This document shows, piece by piece, positions 44,098 to 53,356 of a stretch of 63,766 nucleotides of DNA (positions are counted from its first letter, which is position 1; every line of letters starts with the position of its first letter). Under the pieces are notes generated by a model. It ran no database searches and was not told the DNA's origin. It worked only from the letters and a program-made list of their open reading frames with translations. The stretch covers positions 1 through 63,766 of the forward strand of contig LNEO01000094.1 in NCBI GenBank assembly GCA_001465015.1, in the 5' to 3' direction. This DNA comes from Deltaproteobacteria bacterium Ga0077539. Lineage in GTDB: Bacteria > Myxococcota_A > Polyangia > Polyangiales > Ga0077539. Position numbers and translations under genes: made by a program.

Positions 44098-45308
44098 TCG
44101 CCCCGAAGCCGCGAAAGAACCGCCGGGATCGTCGCGCGTCGCGCCGAGCGTTCACGCTCATCGAGGTCCTCGTCGCCATGGGGCTGACGGGCGTCGTCGC
44201 GATGGGGCTGTACACGCTCTCGCGCGTCGCCGCGCAGACGTTTCAACAGCAGCAGCGCGTGTCGGAGATCCAGCTGCGATTGCGCTCGGCGATGGAGTCG
44301 CTTCGGTCGGACATCGCGCGCGCTGGCTTTCACGGGACGCCCAACTCGGCGACGGACGTGCAGGTGTGCCCTCGTCCGATCCCAGCGATTCAAGCGGTCT
44401 CGGTCGAGCGTGACCTGCCGAACCCGACGACGCTCGCCCCAGAAAACCGCTTCATCGAGCCTGTGCGGCTGCAGTTGATGGGCAACCTCGCGTCGACCGA
44501 CGAGTACAAGATCGGCGCCGTGGTGCTCAATCGCGTGCGCCTCCAGCATCGCTGGGACGAGTGGGAGCGCGTCCGTTCTGCGCAGGACATGGAGCGGATC
44601 TTTCCCGCGGGCCGCCTCGTGCGCATCCGCGGGCTCGACGGCTCGATGCAGTTCGGAACCGTCGCCAGCACCGACTATCGCGACGCGCGCCAACCGATCA
44701 CGAACATGCCGTCGGTCGACCTCGCGCAGCCGGTCACGATCAACAACGGGACGACGTCGGGGTGCGGCCTCAACTCGTCGATCGGCTGGCTCGCGCCGAT
44801 TTCGATCGTCGAATATCGAATCATGAACTCCGCGGCCTTCGCGCCCAACGCCAACGTTGGCAGCCCGCAGTTCGTCGACGGAAAGACGGACCTGGTGCGC
44901 CGCGAGCTGCGCCGCGTCGCTGGCGCGCTGCAGCCCGTCGGCGGCTCGGAGGTCGTCGTCGCAGAATACGCCGTGGATTTCGCGATCGGCGCGGTCTTCG
45001 ACGAGGGCGCCGCGGCCGCCAACGAGCCCCGCACCGTGCGCTACGGCTACAACGACCCCGTCGTGTTTCAGCGGTTGATTCCGCCGACGATGGGCGCGTC
45101 GCAAGCGCATCGTCTGAGGGCGCTCACCTTTCGACTCTCGGTCCGCGATCGCACGCAGGACGCGGAGTTTGGCTGGACGCAGCGCGCCGCGGCGACCGAC
45201 CCGCTCACGCGCTTTCGTGTGAGCGGGCTGCTCGCGGGCTCGGCGCGCGTTCGCACGGCTGCCGGCGAGGTGTCGCTGGTCAACATTTCGAGTCGCAACC
45301 TTCGCTAA
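44094..45308 (+). CDS. minor pilin PilW-like
   Basis: 404 aa from GTG 44094, overlapping the PilV-like stop; an earlier frame extension to 43452 is a shadow. The basic leader (KPRKNRRDRRASRRA) is followed by FTLIEVLVAMGLTGVVAMGLY, with cleavage after Ala, not Gly, and Glu at +5. The long globular domain is typical of PilW/GspJ minor pilins. The atypical residue before the cleavage site is tolerated by some prepilin peptidases but is worth noting. Confidence 0.8.
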   Translation: MIAPKPRKNRRDRRASRRAFTLIEVLVAMGLTGVVAMGLYTLSRVAAQTFQQQQRVSEIQLRLRSAMESLRSDIARAGFHGTPNSATDVQVCPRPIPAIQAVSVERDLPNPTTLAPENRFIEPVRLQLMGNLASTDEYKIGAVVLNRVRLQHRWDEWERVRSAQDMERIFPAGRLVRIRGLDGSMQFGTVASTDYRDARQPITNMPSVDLAQPVTINNGTTSGCGLNSSIGWLAPISIVEYRIMNSAAFAPNANVGSPQFVDGKTDLVRRELRRVAGALQPVGGSEVVVAEYAVDFAIGAVFDEGAAAANEPRTVRYGYNDPVVFQRLIPPTMGASQAHRLRALTFRLSVRDRTQDAEFGWTQRAAATDPLTRFRVSGLLAGSARVRTAAGEVSLVNISSRNLR

Positions 45309-45320
45309 GAGGACACCGCA

Positions 45321-46007
45321 GTGACGCACGGCAATCGACGCAACAGCAGAGCTTCCGCAGCGCGCGGCGCGGCGAAGAAGCGTCGTGCCGCGCGGCGCAG
45401 GTCGCGCCCGGGCATGGCGATGCTGCTGGTGATGTTGCTCATCGTGATGGTGTCCGCGGCGGGTGTCTTTGCGGCCAAGAGCGCGTCGATGGACGTGCGT
45501 TCGGCCGGGTACGTGCGGCAGGCCGCGCAGACCGAGTACGTGAGCGAGACCGGGCTCATGATGCCGATCACCGAGATGCGCCGAAACTGCACGGGCTACC
45601 TCGGTCTAATGTTGCGCGGCCAGCGCACGGCGATGGGCGCGCCCGACGCGTGGCTCGAAGAGCACAGGCTCCGATGGCGCTTCGGCATCGCGGACATGCA
45701 GCGCCCGCTGCCGGGCGGAGGAACGCAGCCGCCCGTGTATCGCGCGCCGACGGGAGCCGGCATGAGCCGCAATCCGGGCTCGTTTGGAATCGGTCTCACC
45801 GAGGCGTCCTTCGATACGCAGGTGACCTCGCTCGGCCGTGTCCCCGCGACGCTCTACGGCTTCTCGGTGGACAGCAGGCTGAACATGGTCGCGTTCTTGT
45901 TCGAGTCTCGTGGTCGCGTGCAGTTGAACGGCGTTACACACATTTCTGAGCCAGGCGCGGGAACGATTCCGTCGCGGGCAGTCGCGGTTGTTCCGTGCGA
46001 GCTGTGA
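45321..46007 (+). CDS. PilX-like pilus assembly protein
   Basis: 228 aa from GTG 45321, with AGAGGA upstream. A basic leader (KKRRAARRRSRPG) is followed by a hydrophobic segment MAMLLVMLLIVMVSAAGVFAAK. The canonical Glu at +5 is absent, as in many PilX/GspK-type proteins. The C-terminal domain contains DAWLEEHRLRWRFG and SVDSRLNMVAFLFESRGRV. Its place between PilW-like and PilY1 genes defines it as PilX-like. Confidence 0.72.
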   Translation: MTHGNRRNSRASAARGAAKKRRAARRRSRPGMAMLLVMLLIVMVSAAGVFAAKSASMDVRSAGYVRQAAQTEYVSETGLMMPITEMRRNCTGYLGLMLRGQRTAMGAPDAWLEEHRLRWRFGIADMQRPLPGGGTQPPVYRAPTGAGMSRNPGSFGIGLTEASFDTQVTSLGRVPATLYGFSVDSRLNMVAFLFESRGRVQLNGVTHISEPGAGTIPSRAVAVVPCEL

Positions 46008-46018
46008 GGAGAGAGACG

Positions 46019-49000
46019 ATGGCGATCCGAAGGTTCGGAGCTGGATTCGGGGCGATCACCGCGGCGTTGGTTGCGATGGCTCCCGCCGCGGCCCAAGCGC
46101 AGTCGGACGTGCGTCTGATTCGGCCGAACGTGCTCGTCTTGCTCGACATCTCGGGCTCGATGGAGTGGCGCAACGGCGTGCAGAACGATCAGTGCTTCGG
46201 CGGCGACGGCGGCTCGTGCAACCGCTGCGTCTTGCCGGGCGGCACCGAAGTACCGCAGTGCTCGCCGCTCTGCCCTGCGGATCAGCAGCGCAATCGATGG
46301 GTCACGGCCGTCGAAGTGCTCACGGGCGACATCCAGAACTACACGTGCCGCGAGCGCAATCGCGATAACGCCGCGACGTTCGACTACGACTACAACTACG
46401 TGATCCCGTATCACGAGCCGCTCTCGAACGGCGTTCCACTCTCTGCGGCGGGCGCGGCTCAGGCCACAAACGGGCTCCTCGACACGTACATCGAGCGGCT
46501 TCGCTTCGGGTTCATGACGTTCGACAACGACTACTGCAACGGCCTGACCTCGGGCTACGGGCAGTTCTCGTACGCGCAAGATCGTCAGTATCGCGCGCGT
46601 GGGTGCATGGACTCGCCCGTGACGCTCAACATCGGCGGCCGGCGGCCCTCGACCAGCCTCTCGAGCGATCCAGTGGCGGGAGGGCTCATCTCCGTGGGCG
46701 CGCCGGACGCGGACGTCGCGCAGATGGCGCAGATCAATGCGAGAATCCAGGCGTCGATCACGGGCTATCGAGACCCGATGTCCGGCGCGACGATCCCCGC
46801 CATCCGTCCCTTCGGCGGAACGCCGACGGCCGCGCTGCTCGAAGACGCGAACTACTACTGGAACACTCACCCGGACGTGAAGCCGCCGAGCAACGCGGGC
46901 GGTATGGTGACGGGTGATCCGTATTTCAACTGCCGGCCGCGCTACAACATCCTGATCACCGACGGGAAGCCGAACATGGATTTCGGCATCAGCGATCCGT
47001 CGGGACCGGTCTGCGACGAGGCTGCTGGGTACTGCCCGTATCAGCGCCCGACGCTGACGGCGATGCAGATGGCTGCGACCGGCGCGGGCGCTCCCAACGT
47101 CAAGACGTGGGTCGTCGCGTTCAACGCGATGGACGCGGCGACGGTCTCGACGCTGGACGCGATCGCCGCGGCGGGCTCTGGGCGGCTGCTCACCGCGAAC
47201 AATTCGGCGTCGTTGCGCAGCGCGCTCGACACTGCGTTCTCGACCTTCTCTGCCGGAACGACGACGCGGACGAGCCCGGCGTTTGGCAACTCTGCGGCCG
47301 GCGCGGGCGTCGCGGCGAGCTATCAGTTCAACTCGTCGTTCGCGATTCAAGCGGGCGCGCCCTGGGAGGGTGTGCTCGAGCGCCGACGCTCGGTGTGTGA
47401 GGGCTCGCCGCCTTCGCCGGTCGAGAAGCCCTTCGATCCGACGCAGGATGACTTCGGCGCGCTGCTTCAGTTCTCCCAGCGCAACGCAGGGGCGCGCGGA
47501 TGGGGCATTCGGCAGCTCTGGTCGTACTTGCCTTCGGCGCTCAACACGCCAGCGAGCCTTCGAACGACGATCTCGGCCAACGTGTTCGGCGCGCTTCGCT
47601 CGACCCTCGACTCGACGGTCCCGGCGACGCTGGTGGGCGCGGCGAACGGCACGATTCGCGACGCGACCTTCGCGTGGCTGCGCGGCGACATCGGCACGAT
47701 CCGCGAGACCAAGCCGCTCGGCGACATCTTTCACTCGAACCCGCTCATCGTCGGCGCGCCGACGGTGTCTCTGCCCGATCAGTCGTACGCGCAGTTTCGT
47801 GCGCGTCCGCTGCCCGCAGTGGGCGCGAGGCGCAACCCGGTCACCGTCGGCACGCGCGAGACCATGCTCTATGTGGGCTCGAACGACGGCATCATGCACG
47901 GCTTCAACGCGGACACGGGCGAAGAGGTGTGGGGGTTTGTTCCGCCGATGCTCGTGCCGACGCTCGCGCAGCGAGTTCCTTCGGCGCGCTTGATGGGCGT
48001 CGACGGAAGCGCCGTCACGCGCGACGTGGTCTTCGAGCGATCCGTTGGTACGCCCGCGCAAGGCTCCGACTGGAACTCGGTGCTGCTGTTTGGGCTCCGC
48101 GACGGCGGCGGCGGGTACATCGCGTTGAACGTCAGCGACCCGTATCGCCCCGCGTTCATGTGGCAGTTCACGGACAGCGATATTCGTGCGTCCTATGGCA
48201 CTCCGCTGATCACGACCATTCGAACGACGTGGCCATCGGGAATGCTCACCGAGCGCGCGGTGGCGCTCTTGCCGGGCGGCTCTGCACCGGCGTCGGTCGC
48301 TTGCGGCGCTGCCGCGAACCCGCGCCCGCCTGCGACGCGAAACAGCGTTCGCTTCACGGGCGCCGATGGCAGGCCGCGTAGCTCGACGCGCTGCTGGGAC
48401 GGGACGTTCGGCGAGTTCGTCTACGTCGTCGACCTGAGGACCGGGCAGCTCATCCGCAAGATGGGCACGGGCCCTGGCGGCATGACCGCGACGGGTTCGC
48501 CGATCACGGGCTCGTTTGCTGGCTACCTCGCGGGTGACGGGACGGTGACGTCTCGCGCGTACGTCGGCGATGCGGACGGCGGGCTCTGGCGCCTCGACTT
48601 GTCGCAGGCCAATCCAGCGGCGTGGAGCTTCGACCTCGCGTACGACCTGTTCTGGGACGCGGCGTACAACCAGGGCCAGCCGATCGTCGCGCCGCCGATC
48701 CTCACGGTCGATCGCAACGGCGACCTGCTCATCGGCGTGGGCTCGGGCGACCCTGACCTGCTCGAGGGCTTCGACCGCAACCGCATCGCGATGATCCGCG
48801 AGCGCGACCCGCTCCCCGAGGACCCCACAAATCAAGTGGACATCGGCGCGCAGTGGATGCTCCGCGATCACGCGGACGTCACGCGCGGGTTGTCGCCGGG
48901 CGAGCGGCTCACCGGCCCGATGTCGCTGTTCAACGGCGTGCTGTACTTCGGGACGTTTGTTCCGGCGAACAGCACTGACGCGTGCCAGCTCGGCTACTCG

Positions 49001-49423
49001 CGGCTGTGGGGCGTCGATCAGGTCGAGACCGACCTCGGCGCGCCGCCGGGAGCGACCGCGATTCCGCGAGGCCGATTGGACATCGACGGCGACACATCGA
49101 CGACGATGGACATCGTCCGCGTGACCCGCGACCTCAGCGGCAACGGAACGCTCGACGACGACGTCAACAGCGTCCTGTTTGGCGTCGGGATCGTGCGTCG
49201 ACCCTCGTGCCCCAACGTGCAGACGACGACCGACGACTTCTTCGGCGGCACGAGGCAGTTCGTCTCGGGCATGGAGGGCGGCGACTACCGCCTCGTCATC
49301 CAGACCGGCCGCGGCGGAACGCCCGGCGCAGCCGGCGCGCAGCGGACCAACGTCGTTTCGCGTCGCCTCGCGTCGCCGCAGCTCGAAGTGCGCCTCGACG
49401 GCTGGGCGACGGTGTTCGAGTGA
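46019..49423 (+). CDS. pilY1: PilY1-like tip adhesin (vWA plus beta-propeller)
   Basis: 1134 aa from ATG 46019, with AGGAG seven bases upstream; an in-frame start at 45995 is inside the previous gene. Signal peptide FGAGFGAITAALVAMAPAAAQA. The N-terminal von Willebrand A domain has the MIDAS motif VLLDISGSM (Asp43, Ser45, Ser47), interrupted by a Cys-rich loop (CFGGDGGSCNRC). The C-terminal half is the PilY1 propeller (TMLYVGSNDGIMHGFNADTG, GYIALNVSDPYRPAFMWQF). It carries a calcium-loop-like DIDGDTSTTMDIV and DLSGNGTLDDD near residues 1020-1050. PilY1 sits at the pilus tip, senses surfaces and controls retraction. This completes the operon. Confidence 0.9.
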   Translation: MAIRRFGAGFGAITAALVAMAPAAAQAQSDVRLIRPNVLVLLDISGSMEWRNGVQNDQCFGGDGGSCNRCVLPGGTEVPQCSPLCPADQQRNRWVTAVEVLTGDIQNYTCRERNRDNAATFDYDYNYVIPYHEPLSNGVPLSAAGAAQATNGLLDTYIERLRFGFMTFDNDYCNGLTSGYGQFSYAQDRQYRARGCMDSPVTLNIGGRRPSTSLSSDPVAGGLISVGAPDADVAQMAQINARIQASITGYRDPMSGATIPAIRPFGGTPTAALLEDANYYWNTHPDVKPPSNAGGMVTGDPYFNCRPRYNILITDGKPNMDFGISDPSGPVCDEAAGYCPYQRPTLTAMQMAATGAGAPNVKTWVVAFNAMDAATVSTLDAIAAAGSGRLLTANNSASLRSALDTAFSTFSAGTTTRTSPAFGNSAAGAGVAASYQFNSSFAIQAGAPWEGVLERRRSVCEGSPPSPVEKPFDPTQDDFGALLQFSQRNAGARGWGIRQLWSYLPSALNTPASLRTTISANVFGALRSTLDSTVPATLVGAANGTIRDATFAWLRGDIGTIRETKPLGDIFHSNPLIVGAPTVSLPDQSYAQFRARPLPAVGARRNPVTVGTRETMLYVGSNDGIMHGFNADTGEEVWGFVPPMLVPTLAQRVPSARLMGVDGSAVTRDVVFERSVGTPAQGSDWNSVLLFGLRDGGGGYIALNVSDPYRPAFMWQFTDSDIRASYGTPLITTIRTTWPSGMLTERAVALLPGGSAPASVACGAAANPRPPATRNSVRFTGADGRPRSSTRCWDGTFGEFVYVVDLRTGQLIRKMGTGPGGMTATGSPITGSFAGYLAGDGTVTSRAYVGDADGGLWRLDLSQANPAAWSFDLAYDLFWDAAYNQGQPIVAPPILTVDRNGDLLIGVGSGDPDLLEGFDRNRIAMIRERDPLPEDPTNQVDIGAQWMLRDHADVTRGLSPGERLTGPMSLFNGVLYFGTFVPANSTDACQLGYSRLWGVDQVETDLGAPPGATAIPRGRLDIDGDTSTTMDIVRVTRDLSGNGTLDDDVNSVLFGVGIVRRPSCPNVQTTTDDFFGGTRQFVSGMEGGDYRLVIQTGRGGTPGAAGAQRTNVVSRRLASPQLEVRLDGWATVFE

Positions 49424-49598
49424 GCGCGCTGGGTTGCTAGCTTTTGCGCGATCGCGAGCGATTCGGTGTAGACCGTCGAGCAGCGGACCGGCGCCTTCGG
49501 TCGCCGACCTGCTCGGACGCGGGCCTGTTGAAAACATGTGTCATCTCGACTCGCGTGCATTCTTCCCAACCCGAGCTCCGCTGTAGAGTGATCGATCG

Positions 49599-50189
49599 AT
49601 GAGCACCGCAACGCCGACGCCACAACGACGAAGCGCGCGGAGAGACGGCGTGGCGACCACGGTGGCGGCGGTCACGGTCGCGATTGTGTCGTGCGCGGGC
49701 TGTTCGCGAAGGCCACCGGCGCCCGCGGACGCCGGGTTGTCAGCGATCGAGACGACGGGCGACGCGGGGGTCGTGGATGACGTCGTCGCGCTCGATCCGA
49801 TGGACCTGGTTCCCGGCTCGATCCGCGCGTTCGGGCTAGTGATGCCGATCGGAACGTCCGAGCACCTCTCGGATCCGTCGATGAAGATGTTCTACGTGTC
49901 GGCGCCGATGAGTCGCGTGATGCGCTATCTGCAGCGTCGGCTGACGATCACGGACGGCGACATTCGGCCGCTCGGCGCGCTCATTCGGCGCGCGCGCGTG
50001 AAGTTCACTCCCCCAGGGCAAGCGCTCTTCGTGGACGTGGGGCTGCGGGACGAGGGCGATCGCACGTTCGTTACGCTGTGGAATCGCCCTGCGCTTCCGC
50101 CGGGCCCGCCCGTGGGGACGGGCGAGTCGTTGCGCATGGCGGGCTTCGATCCCGACAGCGGACGGCCGCTCATCGGCAACCATCACTGA
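49599..50189 (+). CDS. hypothetical lipoprotein
   Basis: 196 aa from ATG 49599. The long basic N-terminus (QRRSARRDG) precedes a hydrophobic segment and lipobox (VTVAIVSCAGCSRR; Cys at ~32 or 35). The Asp/Ala/Gly linker (DAGLSAIETTGDAG) is followed by a compact domain: VPGSIRAFGLVMPIG, MSRVMRYLQRRLTITDGD and VKFTPPGQALFVDVGLRDEG. Probably outer-membrane-anchored; function unknown. It is 175 bp after pilY1 and may be a separate transcript. Confidence 0.65.
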   Translation: MSTATPTPQRRSARRDGVATTVAAVTVAIVSCAGCSRRPPAPADAGLSAIETTGDAGVVDDVVALDPMDLVPGSIRAFGLVMPIGTSEHLSDPSMKMFYVSAPMSRVMRYLQRRLTITDGDIRPLGALIRRARVKFTPPGQALFVDVGLRDEGDRTFVTLWNRPALPPGPPVGTGESLRMAGFDPDSGRPLIGNHH

Positions 50190-50231
50190 GCGGACTTCAT
50201 CCAACCGCGCGGTGTATAAGCGCGCGCTCGG

Positions 50232-51494
50232 TTGGTTGCATTGTCCGACGGACCCGACTCTTCGCCGCTCTCGGTGCCCTCTTTTCGCAAGTACCTGGCG
50301 GCGCGCTGGCTCGGGTCGGTCTCGGTGCAGATGATCTCTGTCGCCGTCGGCGTCCAGGTGTATTCGGCCACGGGGCGGACGCAGGACCTGGCGATGGTGG
50401 GGCTGGTTCAGTTCGTTCCGATGTTGCTGTGCGTGCTGCCTGCGGGACGCGCCGCGGACACGTGGGACGGCAGGAGCATCGCTCTGTGGTGCGACGTCGC
50501 GTTTGCGCTCTGCGCTGCGGTGCTCGTCGCCTGCGCCGAGCTCGGTCGCGGCGCCATCACGTGGGTGTATCTCGCGCTCGCGCTGCTCGGGGTAGGGCGA
50601 TCGTTTTATGGCCCCGCGGTCTCTTCGCTGTTGCCGCGGATCGTCGGGCCCGAGCGGCTCTCGCGCGGCGTCGCGATGCAGGCTGGCGCGTGGCAGACCG
50701 CTGCGATCGGCGGTCCTGCGCTGACGGGGCTCTTGCTCGTGGGATCGACGCCTCGGCGCGTGTACATGGTCGCGCTCGTCGGGCTGATCGTCGCGCTGTT
50801 GCTCATGGCATGGCTTCGCCTCGATCGCTCGGTCGAGCCCGTGCGCCGCGAGCTCGATGGAGGAGGGCGCGGTCGCGGCGCGCTCGAAGGGCTGCGCTTC
50901 GTCTTTGGGCACGACCTGCTCTTGTCGGTGCTCGCGCTCGATTTTCTCGCGGTGTTTCTCGGCGGAGCGACGGCGCTGATCCCGGTGATCGTGAAGGACG
51001 AGCTGCGGATGGGCGCGGACGTGGTCGGGTGGCTTCGCGCGGCGCCTGCGATCGGCGCCGCGGTTGTTTCGCTCTGGCTCTCGCGCAATCCCATTCGCGC
51101 GAAGGCTGGGAAAAAGCTGCTCGTCTCCGTCGCGGTCTTTGGCGCTGGCACGATCGTGTTCGGTCTATCGAAGAGCGTGTGGCTCTCGGCGCTGGCGCTG
51201 CTCGTGATCGGCGCCGCGGACACGATCTCCGTCGTGGTGCGCGGGACGCTCGTGCAGCACGCGACGCCGCCGTCGATGCGCGGGCGCGTGAGCGCGGTGA
51301 ACCAGCTCTTCGTGAGCGCGTCGAACGAGCTCGGCGAGTTCGAGTCAGGGATGCTCGCGACGTACTTCGGCGCGGTGCGCGCGGTGGTGATCGGCGGCGT
51401 CGGGACGGTCGTGGTCGTCGCGGGGACGGCCGCTCGATTTCGTGTGCTTCGAGAGCTCGAGCGCGTCGAAGACAGCGCGCCGCATCAAGGGTAG
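50232..51494 (+). CDS. MFS transporter (EntS/MFS_3-like exporter)
   Basis: 420 aa with TTG at 50232 as the first usable start (TTG 50241 is an alternative; no good ATG lies close). Ten to twelve membrane segments are evident (ISVAVGVQVYSATG, LAMVGLVQFVPMLLCVLPAG, TWVYLALALLGVGRSFYGPA, LSVLALDFLAVFLGGATALIP, LSALALLVIGAADTISVVVRG). The motif GRAADTWDGRSIALWCD lies between helices 2 and 3. The family contains siderophore and drug exporters; the substrate is unknown. It overlaps the convergent lipoprotein gene by 10 bp. Confidence 0.82.
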   Translation: MVALSDGPDSSPLSVPSFRKYLAARWLGSVSVQMISVAVGVQVYSATGRTQDLAMVGLVQFVPMLLCVLPAGRAADTWDGRSIALWCDVAFALCAAVLVACAELGRGAITWVYLALALLGVGRSFYGPAVSSLLPRIVGPERLSRGVAMQAGAWQTAAIGGPALTGLLLVGSTPRRVYMVALVGLIVALLLMAWLRLDRSVEPVRRELDGGGRGRGALEGLRFVFGHDLLLSVLALDFLAVFLGGATALIPVIVKDELRMGADVVGWLRAAPAIGAAVVSLWLSRNPIRAKAGKKLLVSVAVFGAGTIVFGLSKSVWLSALALLVIGAADTISVVVRGTLVQHATPPSMRGRVSAVNQLFVSASNELGEFESGMLATYFGAVRAVVIGGVGTVVVVAGTAARFRVLRELERVEDSAPHQG

Positions 51495-52000
51495 TCGACG
51501 ACGAACTCGCGCGACGCGAAGGCGCGGCGGCCGGTGCCAGCCTCTTCGACGGTGACCTCCCAGCGGACCGAGCGCGCCATGACCTCGGTCGCGTTGCGGA
51601 TCTGCGTGAAGATCACGAGCTCGGCGGACGAGCTCTCCCAGCGGTCGCCGCTGCGAACGAGACCCGCGCGTTCGCGGCGGCGAATCACGTCGGTCGGATC
51701 GTTGTAGACGCGACCCGACACGGTGTCGACCACGCGAAACTGCATCGAGACGTCTGGCGCAAAGCCCGCGAAGCGCACGCGGCCGAGCGCGTGGTAGCCG
51801 CCTTGAGGCCCGAAGATCAGCTTCACGTGCGCCCCGGACGCAGCGATATCTTCCCACGCGATCATGCCCGAGCCGAGCTCGAGCGGGATCCGCACGAAGC
51901 CCGCGGCGTCGATGGGATAGCTGGCGTCCGTAGCGCGCGTCGAGCCGCCGCAAGCCGCGACCAGCAAGGTCAGCGCGATGGTGAGGGGACGAGCGTTCAC
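51485..52000 (-). CDS. hypothetical lipoprotein
   Basis: 171 aa from GTG 52000. Signal peptide NARPLTIALTLLVAACGG with a lipobox (Cys ~16). The mature domain is strand-rich, all beta by eye (FVRIPLELGSGMIAWEDI, HVKLIFGPQGGYHALGRVRF, VSMQFRVVDTVSG) and may be Ig-like. It overlaps the MFS gene tail to tail by 10 bp and is divergent from the kelch gene with 54 bp between starts. Function unknown. Confidence 0.65.
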   Translation of the reverse strand: MNARPLTIALTLLVAACGGSTRATDASYPIDAAGFVRIPLELGSGMIAWEDIAASGAHVKLIFGPQGGYHALGRVRFAGFAPDVSMQFRVVDTVSGRVYNDPTDVIRRRERAGLVRSGDRWESSSAELVIFTQIRNATEVMARSVRWEVTVEEAGTGRRAFASREFVVDYP

Positions 52001-52054
52001 CGAGTACAACGGACGATAGCGCAGCGGTGGCGGGGGCTTGCGCACAATCCTGCG

Positions 52055-53323
52055 GTGCGCGAGCGTCGAGCGGTGAACGGGTCGATCGTTTCTTGCATGC
52101 TCGCCGCGGCGCTCGCCGCGGGGTGTTCGAACGCGCCAGTGAATTCGAACCCAGATGGGTCCGCGACGGATGGTGCTGCGGACGCTCGAATGTGCCCGCC
52201 GGGCTCGCCGATGCAGCCGCAAGCGAGAGGTGACGCGGTGGGCGCGGTCGATCCCGCGACGGGGCTGCTCTACGTGTTCGGCGGCGACGTCGGGCCGACG
52301 GTGATGTGCATTCCGTCGCCGATGTTTCGCAACGACACGTGGCGCTACGACGCGGACTGCGATCAGTGGCAGCAGGTGGAGGCGATGGGCGCGCCGTCTC
52401 CGCGCTCGCGCGCGACGTCGGCGCTCGACACGAGGCGACGACGGCTCGTCGTGTTCGGCGGCCGTTTTCGCGCAGGAACAAGCGGAAACTACACGCTCTA
52501 CAACGACGTCTGGGCCCTCGATTTCGCCACGCAAACGTGGTCGCAGCTGGAGGTCACCGGGCCGGGGCCGAGCGCGCGAGCCAACGCCGCGTCGGTGTAC
52601 GACCCGATGACGGACGAGTTCATGCTGCACGGGGGCAACACGAGCGCGAGCGGCGCGAGCTTTCAGCCGCAAGGAGATTTGTGGGCGCTCAACCTCGAGA
52701 CGAGGGTGTGGCGCAGGGTCACGACGAGCGGCGGCGGTCCGACGGCACGGCTGTTTCACGGCGCGGCGATCGTGGGGCGCTCGATGTTCGTGCTGGGCGG
52801 AGGAGGCGCGAACGCGTTTCAGGGGCCGTTCAACTACGACTTGTGGAGGCTCGACCTCGCGAGCAGCGCGTGGTCACGGGTGTTCGAGAGCAACGACTCG
52901 GTCGCTGGTCGTATCAACCCTGCGCTCGTCGCGGAGGGCGAGGGGCTGCTGTTGGTCGCTGGGCACGACGACGGCGCGCTCGGCAATCGCAACGACTTGT
53001 TGGGCATCACTGCGGCGGGCGCAGTAACCGTGCACGCCGAGGGCGATCAGCTCGACCAGATGCCGGCGGGGTTCTGCGACTTTCCCGCGAACTTCGTGAC
53101 GCCGCAGGCCGACACGCCCGAGCGACGAAGCGCTGGAATCGTCGCGCCGGATCCCGCGCGCAATCGCGTGATCGTGTACGGAGGCAAGACCGACTGCGGT
53201 CTCGCTGGCGACGTGTGGCTCGTGGACCTCGCGACGCATCGCTGGCGCGTCTCCCGCGGGACCAACGACGGCATGTCGTGCGCACGTCAAAACCGGACGA
53301 ACTGCAGGACGCTGTGCAATTGA
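52055..53323 (+). CDS. kelch-repeat lipoprotein
   Basis: 422 aa from GTG 52055, chosen because it supplies a basic n-region (RERR) before the hydrophobic CMLAAALAAGCSN lipobox; GTG 52073 and ATG 52097 are alternatives. The mature protein has about six kelch repeats with the GG core (LLYVFGGDVG, RLVVFGGRF, EFMLHGGNT, SMFVLGGGG, RVIVYGGKT), each followed by Y/W-x6-W. It forms a beta-propeller on the outer membrane or in the periplasm. No catalytic residues are evident, so it is probably a binding or structural protein. Confidence 0.78.
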   Translation: MRERRAVNGSIVSCMLAAALAAGCSNAPVNSNPDGSATDGAADARMCPPGSPMQPQARGDAVGAVDPATGLLYVFGGDVGPTVMCIPSPMFRNDTWRYDADCDQWQQVEAMGAPSPRSRATSALDTRRRRLVVFGGRFRAGTSGNYTLYNDVWALDFATQTWSQLEVTGPGPSARANAASVYDPMTDEFMLHGGNTSASGASFQPQGDLWALNLETRVWRRVTTSGGGPTARLFHGAAIVGRSMFVLGGGGANAFQGPFNYDLWRLDLASSAWSRVFESNDSVAGRINPALVAEGEGLLLVAGHDDGALGNRNDLLGITAAGAVTVHAEGDQLDQMPAGFCDFPANFVTPQADTPERRSAGIVAPDPARNRVIVYGGKTDCGLAGDVWLVDLATHRWRVSRGTNDGMSCARQNRTNCRTLCN

Positions 53324-53339
53324 GGCGGTGAGCGGCGCT

Positions 53340-53356
53340 CGCTGATCGCGTCAGCG
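53340..53356. terminator. weak hairpin between convergent genes
   Basis: CGCTGA and TCAGCG form a 6-bp stem with a 5-nt loop at 53340-53356, overlapping the stop of the GNAT gene. It lies in the 27-bp gap between the convergent kelch and GNAT genes. No U-tract is present. Confidence 0.3.

Noticed and set aside
45854..49537. Very long minus-strand open frame opposite pilY1
   Set aside because: Arg/Ala-rich with no recognisable domains; an artefact of high-GC codon use antisense to a clear PilY1 gene.
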